DNA from: Acidimicrobiales bacterium
Lineage (GTDB): Bacteria > Actinomycetota > Acidimicrobiia > Acidimicrobiales > UBA8190
Direction of reading: 5' to 3'
Assembly: GCA_035531755.1 (NCBI GenBank)
Contig: DATKSK010000055.1
Span: 1 to 64,000, forward strand
DNA length: 64,000 nt
The translations under genes and the position numbers were made by a program. Every line of letters starts with the position of its first letter. Position 1 is the first letter of the stretch. The notes under the pieces are model-generated. The model did not search any database. It saw only the letters and a program-made list of their open reading frames with translations, and was not told where the DNA came from. Below, one piece after another: positions 24,861-32,775 of this stretch.

Positions 24861-27560
24861 ATGGCCCCGCGCACGAGCAGACGAGTCGCCATCGTCCCCC
24901 ACACCCACTGGGACCGCGAGTGGTACGAGCCCTACCAGACGTTCCGCCTCCGCCTCGTGCGGCTCCTCGACACCCTCCTCCCCCTCCTGGAGGGTGACCC
25001 CTCCTACGCCCGCTTCCTCCTCGACGGGCAGATGGCGGTGGTGGACGACTACCTGGAGGTGCGCCCCGAGAACGAGCAGCGCATCCGGGCGCTGTCCGCG
25101 GCGGGGCGGCTGTCCATGGGCCCGTGGTACATCCTCATGGACGAATTCCTCGTGTCGGGCGAGACCATCGTGCGCGACCTGCAGCTCGGGCTGCTGCGGG
25201 GTGCGGCGTTCGGCGGGACCATGGAGGTCGGCTACCTGCCCGACATGTTCGGCCACATCGCCCAGATGCCCCAGCTCCTGCGACTGGCCGGCTTCGAGCA
25301 CACCGTGGTGTGGCGGGGCGTGCCGTCGTCGATCGACCGCAGCGCCTTCGTGTGGGAGGCGCCCGACGGCTCGGCGGTGCGGGCCGAGTACCTGGTGACC
25401 GGCTACGGCAACGGCGCGTCGATCCCCGACGACGCCAAGGCGCTCGTGCGCCGCATCGCCGACCACGAAAAGGAGATCGGCGACTTCCTGATCGACGGGA
25501 TGCTGTTCATGAACGGCACCGACCACCAGGAGCCCCAGCCGTGGCTCGGGCGGGTGGTGGCCGAGGCCAACGAGATCCAGGACGACTACCGGCTCGAGAT
25601 CACCTCGCTGGCCGACTACCTCGGCGGCGCCCCCGTCGAGGGCCTGCCCACGTGGCGCGGGGAACTGCGGTCCGGGGCGCGTGCCAACGTGCTCATGGGG
25701 GTGGCGTCGAACCGCGTCGACGTGAAGCGCGCCGCGGCACTGGCCGAGCGCGCCCTGGAGCGCCGGGCCGAGCCGCTGAGCGCGCTGTTCCTCCCGCCCG
25801 AGCGGTGGCCGCAGACCCTCCTGGACCTGGCGTGGCGCGAGATGGTGCGCAACGCCGCCCACGACTCGGTGTGCGCGTGCTCGGTCGACGAGGTCGTCGA
25901 CGCCGTGCTCGTCCGCTACGCCGAGGCCCGCGGGATCGCCGAGGGGCTCGCCGACCAGGCGCTGGTGGCGCTGACGCGCTCGCTCGCCGACCCGGGGCCC
26001 ACGGTGGTCAACGTGTCGAACCGGGCCCGCCCGGGGATGGTCGAGGTGGTCATCGTGGGTGAGGACGCCCCCGCCGGCACCCAGGCCCTGCCCGACGAGC
26101 CCGGCGCCTTCGGCATCCCCCGGGGCCTCGGCCCCCTCACCCTCGACGCCGCCACCGTCCGCACCATCCTGGGCATGCTCCCCAACGGCAGCCAGATCGA
26201 CACCCACACGTGGATCCAGGACGTGCACGTGGACGAGGACGAGTCCGGGATCGACATCACCATCGCCTTCGGGTCCGAGGAGACCTTCGACGTCCCCATC
26301 GCCTCGATCAAGCAGGACATCTACACCCGGCTCGGGGCGCGGCCCGACTCGGTGGTGCGCATCCGGATCGACCAGCCCCCGGTGCGCCGGGTGCTCGCCC
26401 GCGTGGCCGAGGTGCCCGGCTTCGGCTGGAACGCGTTCGCGCCGCTGTCCCCGACGAGCCCGGTGACCGTGGAGGAGCCCGCCGGCGGCGGGCCCGTCGT
26501 GACGAACGGTCTCGTGACCGTGGCCGTGGACCCCGAGGACGGCACGTTCGCGGTCGACGGTGTCGCCGGCTTCGGCCGGCTCGTCGACGGCGGCGACCAC
26601 GGCGACTCGTACAACTACTCGCCGCCGGCCGGCGACCGCGTCGTGGACCGGCCCGACAGCGTGGCGGTGGCGGTGACCGACCGGGGGCCGGTGCGCGCCG
26701 TGGTGGCCGTCACGGCCCGCTACACCTGGCCCGACCACGTGGACGGCGCGACCCGGTCTCGCACCGGCGAGGTCACGGCCGAGGTCGTCACCGAACTGGA
26801 GCTGCGCGCCGACGAGCGCATCGTGCGGGTCACCACCCGCTTCGTCAACCCGGCGTCGGACCACCGCCTGCGCGTGCACCTGCCGCTGCCCGGGCCCGCG
26901 GCCGGGTCCGAGGCCGAGTGCGCCTTCGCCGTCGTGGCGCGGGGGCTCGACGCCGAGGGCCGCACCGACGAGCTCGGGCTCCCGACCTTCCCGTCACGGC
27001 GCTTCGTCTCGGCCGGTGGCCTGACCGTGGCCCACGAGGGGCTCCTCGAGTACGAGCTCGTGGACATCGAGGAGGGGCCGTCGGGCCGCCGGGCCGCCGC
27101 GATGGCACTCACGCTGCTGCGCTCGACGGGCATGCTGTCGCGCCTCGGCATGGCCTACCGGCCGCTCCCCGCCGGCCCCCTCACCCCCGTGGAGGGCCTG
27201 CAGCTGCGGGGGCGGACGGTGGAGGCGCGCTACGCGCTGTGCGTCGGGTGCGAGGACCCCTCCGCCATGGTGGACGACGCCTTTTTGCCGCTCGAGGTCG
27301 TCTACGCCGCCGGCGGCGGATGGCGGCCGTCGGCGGGGAGCGCGCTCGAGATCGAGGGTGCCGAGGTCTCGGCCGTGCGCCGGCAGGCGGGCCTGCTCGA
27401 GGTGCGCGTCTTCAACCCCACCGACCGCACCGCGCTGGTGCGGGTGGGCGCCCGGTCGGGCTGGCTCGTCGACCTGCGGGGCCGGACCCTGGCGCCCATC
27501 GACGGGTCATTCGAGCTCCGGCCCTTCGGGATCGCCACCTTCCGCTTCCCCGCCGACTGA
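24861..27560 (+). CDS. Glycoside hydrolase family 38 alpha-mannosidase-like protein
   Basis: An 899-residue, apparently cytoplasmic GH38 enzyme without a signal peptide. The zinc motif PHTHWDREWY (His 16, Asp 18) opens the protein. The retaining nucleophile is Asp 128 in YLPDMFGH, and a third metal region follows in NGTDHQEP. Beta-sandwich domains make up the rest. The WDREWY form is that of bacterial GH38 enzymes related to MngB (mannosyl-glycerate hydrolase) rather than lysosomal enzymes. Likely substrates are short alpha-mannosides. It stands alone and ends overlapping the 3' end of the convergent adenylate cyclase gene by 54 bp. Confidence 0.9.
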   Translation: MAPRTSRRVAIVPHTHWDREWYEPYQTFRLRLVRLLDTLLPLLEGDPSYARFLLDGQMAVVDDYLEVRPENEQRIRALSAAGRLSMGPWYILMDEFLVSGETIVRDLQLGLLRGAAFGGTMEVGYLPDMFGHIAQMPQLLRLAGFEHTVVWRGVPSSIDRSAFVWEAPDGSAVRAEYLVTGYGNGASIPDDAKALVRRIADHEKEIGDFLIDGMLFMNGTDHQEPQPWLGRVVAEANEIQDDYRLEITSLADYLGGAPVEGLPTWRGELRSGARANVLMGVASNRVDVKRAAALAERALERRAEPLSALFLPPERWPQTLLDLAWREMVRNAAHDSVCACSVDEVVDAVLVRYAEARGIAEGLADQALVALTRSLADPGPTVVNVSNRARPGMVEVVIVGEDAPAGTQALPDEPGAFGIPRGLGPLTLDAATVRTILGMLPNGSQIDTHTWIQDVHVDEDESGIDITIAFGSEETFDVPIASIKQDIYTRLGARPDSVVRIRIDQPPVRRVLARVAEVPGFGWNAFAPLSPTSPVTVEEPAGGGPVVTNGLVTVAVDPEDGTFAVDGVAGFGRLVDGGDHGDSYNYSPPAGDRVVDRPDSVAVAVTDRGPVRAVVAVTARYTWPDHVDGATRSRTGEVTAEVVTELELRADERIVRVTTRFVNPASDHRLRVHLPLPGPAAGSEAECAFAVVARGLDAEGRTDELGLPTFPSRRFVSAGGLTVAHEGLLEYELVDIEEGPSGRRAAAMALTLLRSTGMLSRLGMAYRPLPAGPLTPVEGLQLRGRTVEARYALCVGCEDPSAMVDDAFLPLEVVYAAGGGWRPSAGSALEIEGAEVSAVRRQAGLLEVRVFNPTDRTALVRVGARSGWLVDLRGRTLAPIDGSFELRPFGIATFRFPAD

Positions 27561-28988
27561 TCCCCCGCCGACTGGTCCCCCGCCGACTGGTCCCCCGGCC
27601 CCTGGTCCCCCGGTCCCTGGGCCTCCGGGGGCGGGCCCCCCTTCGCCGTCCTCACCGGCATCCCCGCTGTCGCGGGCCTCACCCGCGGCCCGGGCGCCGG
27701 CGATGAGGCGCTCACCCCGCTCGCGCAGCTCGTCGAGGTCGTGGAGCACGTCGGCGAGCCGCTCCCACCGGCGCCCGAGCCGGCGGTCGAGCGCCACGGG
27801 CTGGGCGCCGGGACGGAAGAGGGCCCACAGCTGGACGCGGCCCAGGTCCTTGACTTGTCGGGGCCGCAGGGCCAGGAACGCAAACCCGGCCCCGGCGGCC
27901 CCGTCGGGGCCCATCTCGTCGGCTCCCGCACGTTCCCCCGCGCCGTCCTCGATTCCCGACGCGCCACCCGGCGCCGACGCCAGCGCGTCCAGCAGGGCGC
28001 GGTGGAACTCGTCGGTCACGAGCACGCTGCCGGGCGCTGCCATGTTCACCATCCGGCTCGCCAGGTTGACGACGGGACCGTAGAAGTCGCCGTCCTGGAC
28101 GAGGACCGGCCCCACGGCGAGGGCGACGCGCACGTCGGAGAGGAGGTCGTCGTCGGCGTACGCCTCGGCCAGGGCGAGCCCCGTGCGGGCGGCGGCCTCG
28201 ACCGACTCGGCCACGAACATGGCCTCGTCGCCGATCATCTTCACGACGCGGCCGCCGGCGGCGGTCACCGTGTCGTGGGCGACCTCCTCGAAGCGCGCCA
28301 CGACGGCGGCGAGCTCCGGTTCGGAGAGCTGCTGGCTCAGGGTCGTGAACCCCACCATGTCGGCGAAGCCCACGGCCAGGAAGGGAAGCGCGCCGCTCTC
28401 GCTGCGACCGCGCAGCAGCATGGCCCGCCGGACCGCGGCCTGGACGTGGCGCCGCCACACGAACTCGAGCAGCCGGGCCATGGCCGGCAGCGACCGGTCC
28501 GCCATGGCCGAGAACCGGGCCGCCGCCTCCACGGTTCCCCCGGGCCCCGGGCCGGCCACCATCCCCCGGACGGCCGGGGACACCTCGGCCTCGGCGATCC
28601 GGGCCATCGACGACCCGATGACCCGGGCGAGCTGCAGCCCCGTGTCGACATCGGCCGCACCGAGGTCCATCAGCGAGCGCAGGGTCGTGAGCGCGTCGGC
28701 GTCGAGGTCGGTGAACAGGCGCTCGTCCGCCTCGACGTCGGGGAATCCCAGCGCCCGCCAGAACCGCCGGGTCAGCTCGACGGGCAGGCCGGCGCGTTGC
28801 GACACCTCGGCCTCGGTGAACCGGCGCTGCGAGGGGACGAGAAGCTGGTCGGCCACCAGCAGGTCCAGCACGTCGTCCTGCTCGGCCTTGGCGATCTCCT
28901 CCTCTGGCGTGCCGTGCGCCCGCAGCAGGCGCCGCACGCGCTCGAGGGCCTCGGCATCCGACGGCGCGGCGTCGGCGCCCGCGGTCAC
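27507..28988 (-). CDS. Class III adenylate cyclase with N-terminal regulatory domain (Rv1264-like layout)
   Basis: A 493-residue soluble cyclase making cAMP. An N-terminal helical regulatory domain (about residues 10-190) precedes the catalytic domain (about 200-340), as in the pH-sensing Rv1264 of Mycobacterium tuberculosis. Metal Asp residues are in FADMVGFT (Asp 210) and KMIGDE (Asp 254), the adenine-selecting Lys is Lys 250, and transition-state Asn/Arg are in VNLASR (308/312). The Pro/Gly-rich tail carries GGPVG repeats. The GTG start at 28988 overlaps the gpsA stop (GTGA). Its 3' end overlaps the alpha-mannosidase gene by 54 bp. Confidence 0.88.
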   Translation of the reverse strand: MTAGADAAPSDAEALERVRRLLRAHGTPEEEIAKAEQDDVLDLLVADQLLVPSQRRFTEAEVSQRAGLPVELTRRFWRALGFPDVEADERLFTDLDADALTTLRSLMDLGAADVDTGLQLARVIGSSMARIAEAEVSPAVRGMVAGPGPGGTVEAAARFSAMADRSLPAMARLLEFVWRRHVQAAVRRAMLLRGRSESGALPFLAVGFADMVGFTTLSQQLSEPELAAVVARFEEVAHDTVTAAGGRVVKMIGDEAMFVAESVEAAARTGLALAEAYADDDLLSDVRVALAVGPVLVQDGDFYGPVVNLASRMVNMAAPGSVLVTDEFHRALLDALASAPGGASGIEDGAGERAGADEMGPDGAAGAGFAFLALRPRQVKDLGRVQLWALFRPGAQPVALDRRLGRRWERLADVLHDLDELRERGERLIAGARAAGEARDSGDAGEDGEGGPAPGGPGTGGPGAGGPVGGGPVGGGSVGGEAEGGDPEGPELE

Positions 28989-30049
28989 TCGCCCTCCACC
29001 GGCGCGCCCGCCCCGGGCATCGCCGTGCCGCGGGCGGCGGGCTCGGCCTGGAGCCCGTCGAACTCGGACTTGGCCGATCGCAGCATCAGGGCGGGGATGG
29101 CGTCGGCCGGAGACGTGACCCCGTCGAGGACGGCGGCCACCTGCTCGCCGATGGGCATCTCGACGCCGTGCGCCGCGGCCAGGTCGAGCAACGGCCGGGC
29201 CGTCTTCACCCCTTCTGCCACCATGCGCATCTCGGCCAGGATCTCCTCGAGGGAACGACCGCGGCCCAGTTGCTCGCCCACCATCCGGTTGCGGCTCAGC
29301 GTGCTCGTGCACGTGGCCACCAGGTCGCCGACGCCGGCGAGCCCGGCGATGGTGATGCGGGCACCGCCCATGGACACGCCGAGGCGGCCGAGCTCCGCCA
29401 GCCCCCTGGTGATCAGCGCGGCCCGCGACGAGTCGCCGAAGCCCAGGCCCTGCAGGATGCCGGCGGCGATGGCGAGGACGTTCTTGGTGGCGCCGGCGAT
29501 CTCGCACCCCACGACGTCGGGGTTGGTGTACACGCGGAAGGTGCGGGTCAGCAGGAGCTGCTGCACCGACGCCGCCACACGCCCGTCGGTCATGGCCACC
29601 ACGGTCGCCGCCGGCTGGCCCACCACGATCTCGCGCGCCAGGTTCGGGCCCGTCAGCACCCCGGCCACGTGGCCGGGGAGCACCTGGGCGATCACCTCGG
29701 TCATGCGCAGGTGCGTGCCCTGCTCGAGCCCCTTGGCGAGCGACAGCACGGGCGTCCCCGGCGGAAGGTGGGGGGCGAGCTCGCGCAGCACCGACCGGAA
29801 GCCGTGCGAGGGCACCGCCATCACCACGAGCGTGCAGCCGGTCACGGCGTCCTCGAGCGAGGCCGTGGTCTGCAACGTCTCGGGCAACGCGATGCCGGGG
29901 AGGTAGTCGTCGTTGTCGTGGTGGCGGTCGATGTGCGCGGCCAGCGCCGGGCGCCGGGCCCACAACACCGTCGGCGCCGACCCGGCGGCGATGGCGGCCA
30001 CGGTCGTGCCCCACGAGCCCGCGCCGATCACCGCGACCTTGTCGAACAT
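28985..30049 (-). CDS. gpsA: NAD(P)-dependent glycerol-3-phosphate dehydrogenase
   Basis: GpsA reduces dihydroxyacetone phosphate to sn-glycerol 3-phosphate, the backbone for phospholipids. Motifs are complete: GAGSWGTTVA (cofactor), AVPSHGFR, LSLAKGLEQG, LTGPNLAREI, the Lys in GATKNVLAIAAGI, and GLAGVGDLVATC followed by SRNRMVGEQLG. The 354-residue length is slightly longer than usual because of an Ala/Gly-rich tail. It is translationally coupled to the adenylate cyclase gene through a GTGA overlap, an unusual pairing. Confidence 0.95.
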   Translation of the reverse strand: MFDKVAVIGAGSWGTTVAAIAAGSAPTVLWARRPALAAHIDRHHDNDDYLPGIALPETLQTTASLEDAVTGCTLVVMAVPSHGFRSVLRELAPHLPPGTPVLSLAKGLEQGTHLRMTEVIAQVLPGHVAGVLTGPNLAREIVVGQPAATVVAMTDGRVAASVQQLLLTRTFRVYTNPDVVGCEIAGATKNVLAIAAGILQGLGFGDSSRAALITRGLAELGRLGVSMGGARITIAGLAGVGDLVATCTSTLSRNRMVGEQLGRGRSLEEILAEMRMVAEGVKTARPLLDLAAAHGVEMPIGEQVAAVLDGVTSPADAIPALMLRSAKSEFDGLQAEPAARGTAMPGAGAPVEGE

Positions 30050-30104
30050 CCGCCCACCCTATGACCTCGTACCGGCGCCGGGGAGCGAGCCGTACACTGG
30101 CCGC

Positions 30105-30716
30105 GTGACCGCGGCGCCGGGACGCCTGCCCTCCCTGACGGGCTGCGTCGTGCTCGTCCCCGTGAAGGCGTTCGACGCCGCCAAGGCACGCCTCGCCCCC
30201 ACCCTCGACGCCACCGAGCGCGCCGCGCTGGCACGGGTCATGGCCGAACGGGTCCTCGCCGCCGCGCTCCCGCTCCCCGTCGCCGTGGTGTGCGACGACC
30301 CCGAGGTCGCCGCCTGGGCGGCCGACCACGGTGCCCTCGTGCTCCCGGAGCCCGGACGCGGCCTGAACGGTGCGGTGGAGGCCGGGGTGCAGCGGCTGGC
30401 CGCCGCGGGCGCAGCCGAGGTGCTCGTGGCGCATGCCGACCTGCCGCTGGCGCACGGTCTCGCCCGGTTGGCGGGCCTGGGCGGCGTGACCCTGGTCCCC
30501 GATCGACGCGACGACGGCACCAACGTCGTGTGCGTGCCCACCGGCAGCGGGTTCCGTTTCCGCTACGGGCCCGGTTCCTTCGCCCGCCATGTCGCCGAGG
30601 CCCAGCGGGTGGGGCTGCCGGCCCGGGTGGTGCGCGACCCCGAGCTCACGTGGGACGTGGACGAGCCCGCCGACATCCCCGCCGGCCTCGCCCCGCCCAC
30701 CCCGGGCGTCGCGTAG
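30105..30716 (+). CDS. cofC: Phosphoenolpyruvate or 2-phospholactate guanylyltransferase of F420 synthesis
   Basis: CofC (FbiD) transfers GMP to 2-phospholactate or phosphoenolpyruvate, making the activated precursor for coenzyme F420. The 203-residue protein has VVLVPVKAFDAAKARLAP (nucleotide-binding loop), ERAALARVMAERV, PGRGLNGAVEAG, VLVAHADLPLA and PDRRDDGTNVV, all family hallmarks. GTG start at 30105. It is divergent from gpsA by about 55 bp, so promoters lie close together. The presence of the gene implies that this organism makes F420. Confidence 0.92.
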   Translation: MTAAPGRLPSLTGCVVLVPVKAFDAAKARLAPTLDATERAALARVMAERVLAAALPLPVAVVCDDPEVAAWAADHGALVLPEPGRGLNGAVEAGVQRLAAAGAAEVLVAHADLPLAHGLARLAGLGGVTLVPDRRDDGTNVVCVPTGSGFRFRYGPGSFARHVAEAQRVGLPARVVRDPELTWDVDEPADIPAGLAPPTPGVA

Positions 30717-30733
30717 CGCGTCGCACAGACGAA

Positions 30734-30761
30734 GAAGAGGGGCCCCGAGGGGCCCCTCTTC
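30734..30761. terminator. Strong bidirectional terminator
   Basis: A perfect 13-bp inverted repeat (GAAGAGGGGCCCC and its complement, two bases between them) sits 17 bp after the cofC stop and before the end of the convergent H1-like gene. It can fold on either strand. The flanks are A-rich on the left and have a short T pair inside the stem on the right. Confidence 0.8.
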
Positions 30762-30850
30762 CACATGTCCGTGCAACCGAACCCTGCAACCGGACACTGG
30801 GCCCGGCAGGGTCGTCCGACCGCCGGGAGACCCGGCAGGACGGTGGCTGG

Positions 30851-31390
30851 CTACTTGCCGGCGGTCCGCCGACGAGCCGGCGCCCGGCGAGACACCCGAC
30901 GTGTGGTTGTCCGCTTCGGCGACGCCGCCGACTTCTTGGCGGTGGCCCGCTTCTTGGTGGTCCGCTTGGCCGCCTTGCGTGCCGGAGCCCGCTTCGTGGC
31001 CTTCTTCGCAGCCGCCTTCTTGGCGGGTGAACGGCGCTTGGCCGCCTTCTTCGCCGGGGCGCGCTTCGTGGCCTTCTTGGCGGTGGCCCGCTTCTTGGTG
31101 GTCCGCTTGGCCGCCTTGCGTGCCGGAGCCCGCTTCGTGGCCTTCTTCGCGGCCGCCTTCTTCGCGGGAGCCCGACGCTTGGCGACCTTGCGGGTCGTCC
31201 GCTTCGCTGCCTTCTTCGCCGGAGCGCGCTTGGCGGCCTTCTTCGCGGTCGTCCGCTTCTTCGCCGTGGTGCGCTTGGCGGCCTTTCTGGCCGGCGCCCG
31301 CTTCACGGCCTTCCGGGCCGTGGTGCGCTTGGCGGCCTTTCTGGCTGGAGCCCGCTTCTTTGCGGTCTTCCTTGCCCGCTTGACTGGCAT
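30851..31390 (-). CDS. Histone H1-like Lys/Ala-rich nucleoid protein
   Basis: A 179-residue extremely basic protein built almost wholly of K-R-A-P-A-K-K-A-A-type repeats, like the C-terminal tails of eukaryotic H1 and actinobacterial Lys-rich proteins. A block beginning AAAKKATKRAPARKAAKRTT occurs twice, showing internal duplication. It should bind DNA non-specifically and compact the nucleoid. Its ATG lies three bases after the HU stop, with AGGAGG inside the end of the HU gene, so the two are co-translated. Both would be highly expressed together. Confidence 0.88.
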   Translation of the reverse strand: MPVKRARKTAKKRAPARKAAKRTTARKAVKRAPARKAAKRTTAKKRTTAKKAAKRAPAKKAAKRTTRKVAKRRAPAKKAAAKKATKRAPARKAAKRTTKKRATAKKATKRAPAKKAAKRRSPAKKAAAKKATKRAPARKAAKRTTKKRATAKKSAASPKRTTTRRVSRRAPARRRTAGK

Positions 31391-31393
31391 GCT

Positions 31394-32059
31394 CTACGCC
31401 CTCCTAACGGCCTTCTTGGCCGATCGCTTTGATGCATTCCTCGCCGGGGGTCGCCCGGCGGCCTTTCTGGCCGATGGTCTTGCTGCTTTCCTCGCCGGGG
31501 CGCGCTTGGCGGCCTTTCTGGCCGGGGCGCGCCCGACGACCTTTTTCGTGGCCCGTCCGGTGGCCCTGCGGGCCACCTTCTTGGTCGAAACCCTCTTGGC
31601 GGTCTTCCTGGCAACCTTCTTGATGGCCGCCTTCTTGGTGGCCGCCTTCCTCGGTGCCGCCTTCTTGGTGGCCGCCTTCCTCGGTGCGGCCTTCTTGGTG
31701 GCCGCCTTCCCCGGTGCCGCCTTCTTGGTGCTCTTCCGGGCGGCGCTCTTGGCCGGAGACGCCTTGGGCGCCGGGAGCGTTGCCTTGCCGTTGAGAACGT
31801 CCTTCAACATCGCACTGGCCGCGAACCGCACACCACGGGCTGCCGCGATGCTCACGGGCGCCCCGGTCTGCGGGTTGCGCCCCATCCGGGCGGCACGACG
31901 AGTGGGGTTGAAGCTCCCGAAACCGGCGACGACGACACGACGGCCCGACCGGACCTCGCTCGAGACCACATGGACGAGCGCGTTGACCGCTTCCTCGGCT
32001 TCGCGCTTCGCCAGCGATGTCGTCTTACTGACCGCGGCGATCAGTCCCGACTTGTTCAC
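31394..32059 (-). CDS. hup: HU-family DNA-binding protein with long basic tail
   Basis: A 221-residue protein. The first 92 residues are a canonical HU/IHF fold (MNKSGLIAAVSKTTSLAK, then FGSFNPTRRAARMGRNPQTG, with the DNA-arm sequence GRNPQTG). About 130 residues of Lys/Ala/Pro repeats (PRKAATKKAA units) follow, as in mycobacterial HupB/Hlp. Such tails condense DNA and can be modified. The GTG start at 32059 has a near-perfect ribosome binding site (GGAGGAGG). It is the first gene of a two-gene operon with the H1-like protein. Confidence 0.93.
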   Translation of the reverse strand: MNKSGLIAAVSKTTSLAKREAEEAVNALVHVVSSEVRSGRRVVVAGFGSFNPTRRAARMGRNPQTGAPVSIAAARGVRFAASAMLKDVLNGKATLPAPKASPAKSAARKSTKKAAPGKAATKKAAPRKAATKKAAPRKAATKKAAIKKVARKTAKRVSTKKVARRATGRATKKVVGRAPARKAAKRAPARKAARPSARKAAGRPPARNASKRSAKKAVRRA

Positions 32060-32305
32060 CGCACCTCCTCCGGGAAATGCAATCTCACCAATCAAAGAAG
32101 GTTTTCGCGACAAAAGCAAGCATTTGCGGTGGTAGCGGACACTGTCGCGCGATCGTCGGCGCGAGGTCGCATGCAAGGACGCCAGCAAGGAACCGACGCG
32201 CGCCACGCGACGGACGCGCTCGCCGGAGCACCGGTTCCGGATGCGACCGTCAAGGCGACAAAAGTCCCTATGGACGGGAAAGGCAGTGTTTGCAAGGATT
32301 TTTCC
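32060..32305. promoter_or_regulatory. AT-richer divergent promoter region of hup and a small gene
   Basis: This 246-bp gap is noticeably less GC-rich than its surroundings, as expected for a strong promoter. GCGACAAAAG occurs twice in direct orientation (32107-32116 and 32255-32264). Precise -10 and -35 boxes cannot be fixed by eye. Confidence 0.45.
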
Positions 32306-32560
32306 GTGCCACAGCCCTTGCCCGACGGGACGTACGACGTCGTCGTCGTCGACGCCGAGGTCGACGACGACGACGACCTGCACCTCGAGGTCGCGGTCAC
32401 GCTCGGGCCCCACATCGGCCGGATCGTGCGGCTCAGAAAATTGCACGTGGACGATCGCCGCGGGGTGCTCGGTGCCGGTGATCCGTACGCGCTGCTCGGG
32501 ATACCGGGCACGCTGCGGGTGCGGGACGGTGCGCCGAGCTTCCGGCCGGAGACGGTGTGA
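32306..32560 (+). CDS. Small acidic hypothetical protein
   Basis: An 84-residue protein starting at GTG 32306, with AAGGA seven bases upstream. It begins PQPLPDGTYDVVVVDAEVDD, has a run of five Asp, and continues with beta-like segments (LHLEVAVTLGPHIGRIVRLRKLHVDD) and GDPYALLGIPGTLRV. The longer frame above GTG 32306 lacks protein-like composition. The family is unknown. It is divergent from the hup operon and precedes the VirD4-like ATPase by about 215 bp that hold nothing recognisable. Confidence 0.6.
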   Translation: MPQPLPDGTYDVVVVDAEVDDDDDLHLEVAVTLGPHIGRIVRLRKLHVDDRRGVLGAGDPYALLGIPGTLRVRDGAPSFRPETV

Positions 32561-32775
32561 CGACCGTCACCGGCGGGTTCCGCCGCGGTCCGTTGTCAAC
32601 GCGCCGTCGCTGCGCGTGGCGCTCTTCGTGACCGCGCCACAACCGACCGTACACGCGTTCACCGTGGTCGGAGGTGCATTTGCCGCCGAACGCGAGCATC
32701 GTGTCGCCCTCGGGCGCGCCGCCGACCGAGCGCGCCCGGCAACGTTTCGCGTCGCGAACTGTTCAGGGACCGCCG

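Noticed and set aside
24606-26879. 757-codon minus-strand frame opposite the alpha-mannosidase
   Set aside because: Composition is typical of an antisense shadow of a GC-rich gene, and the GH38 motifs are on the other strand.
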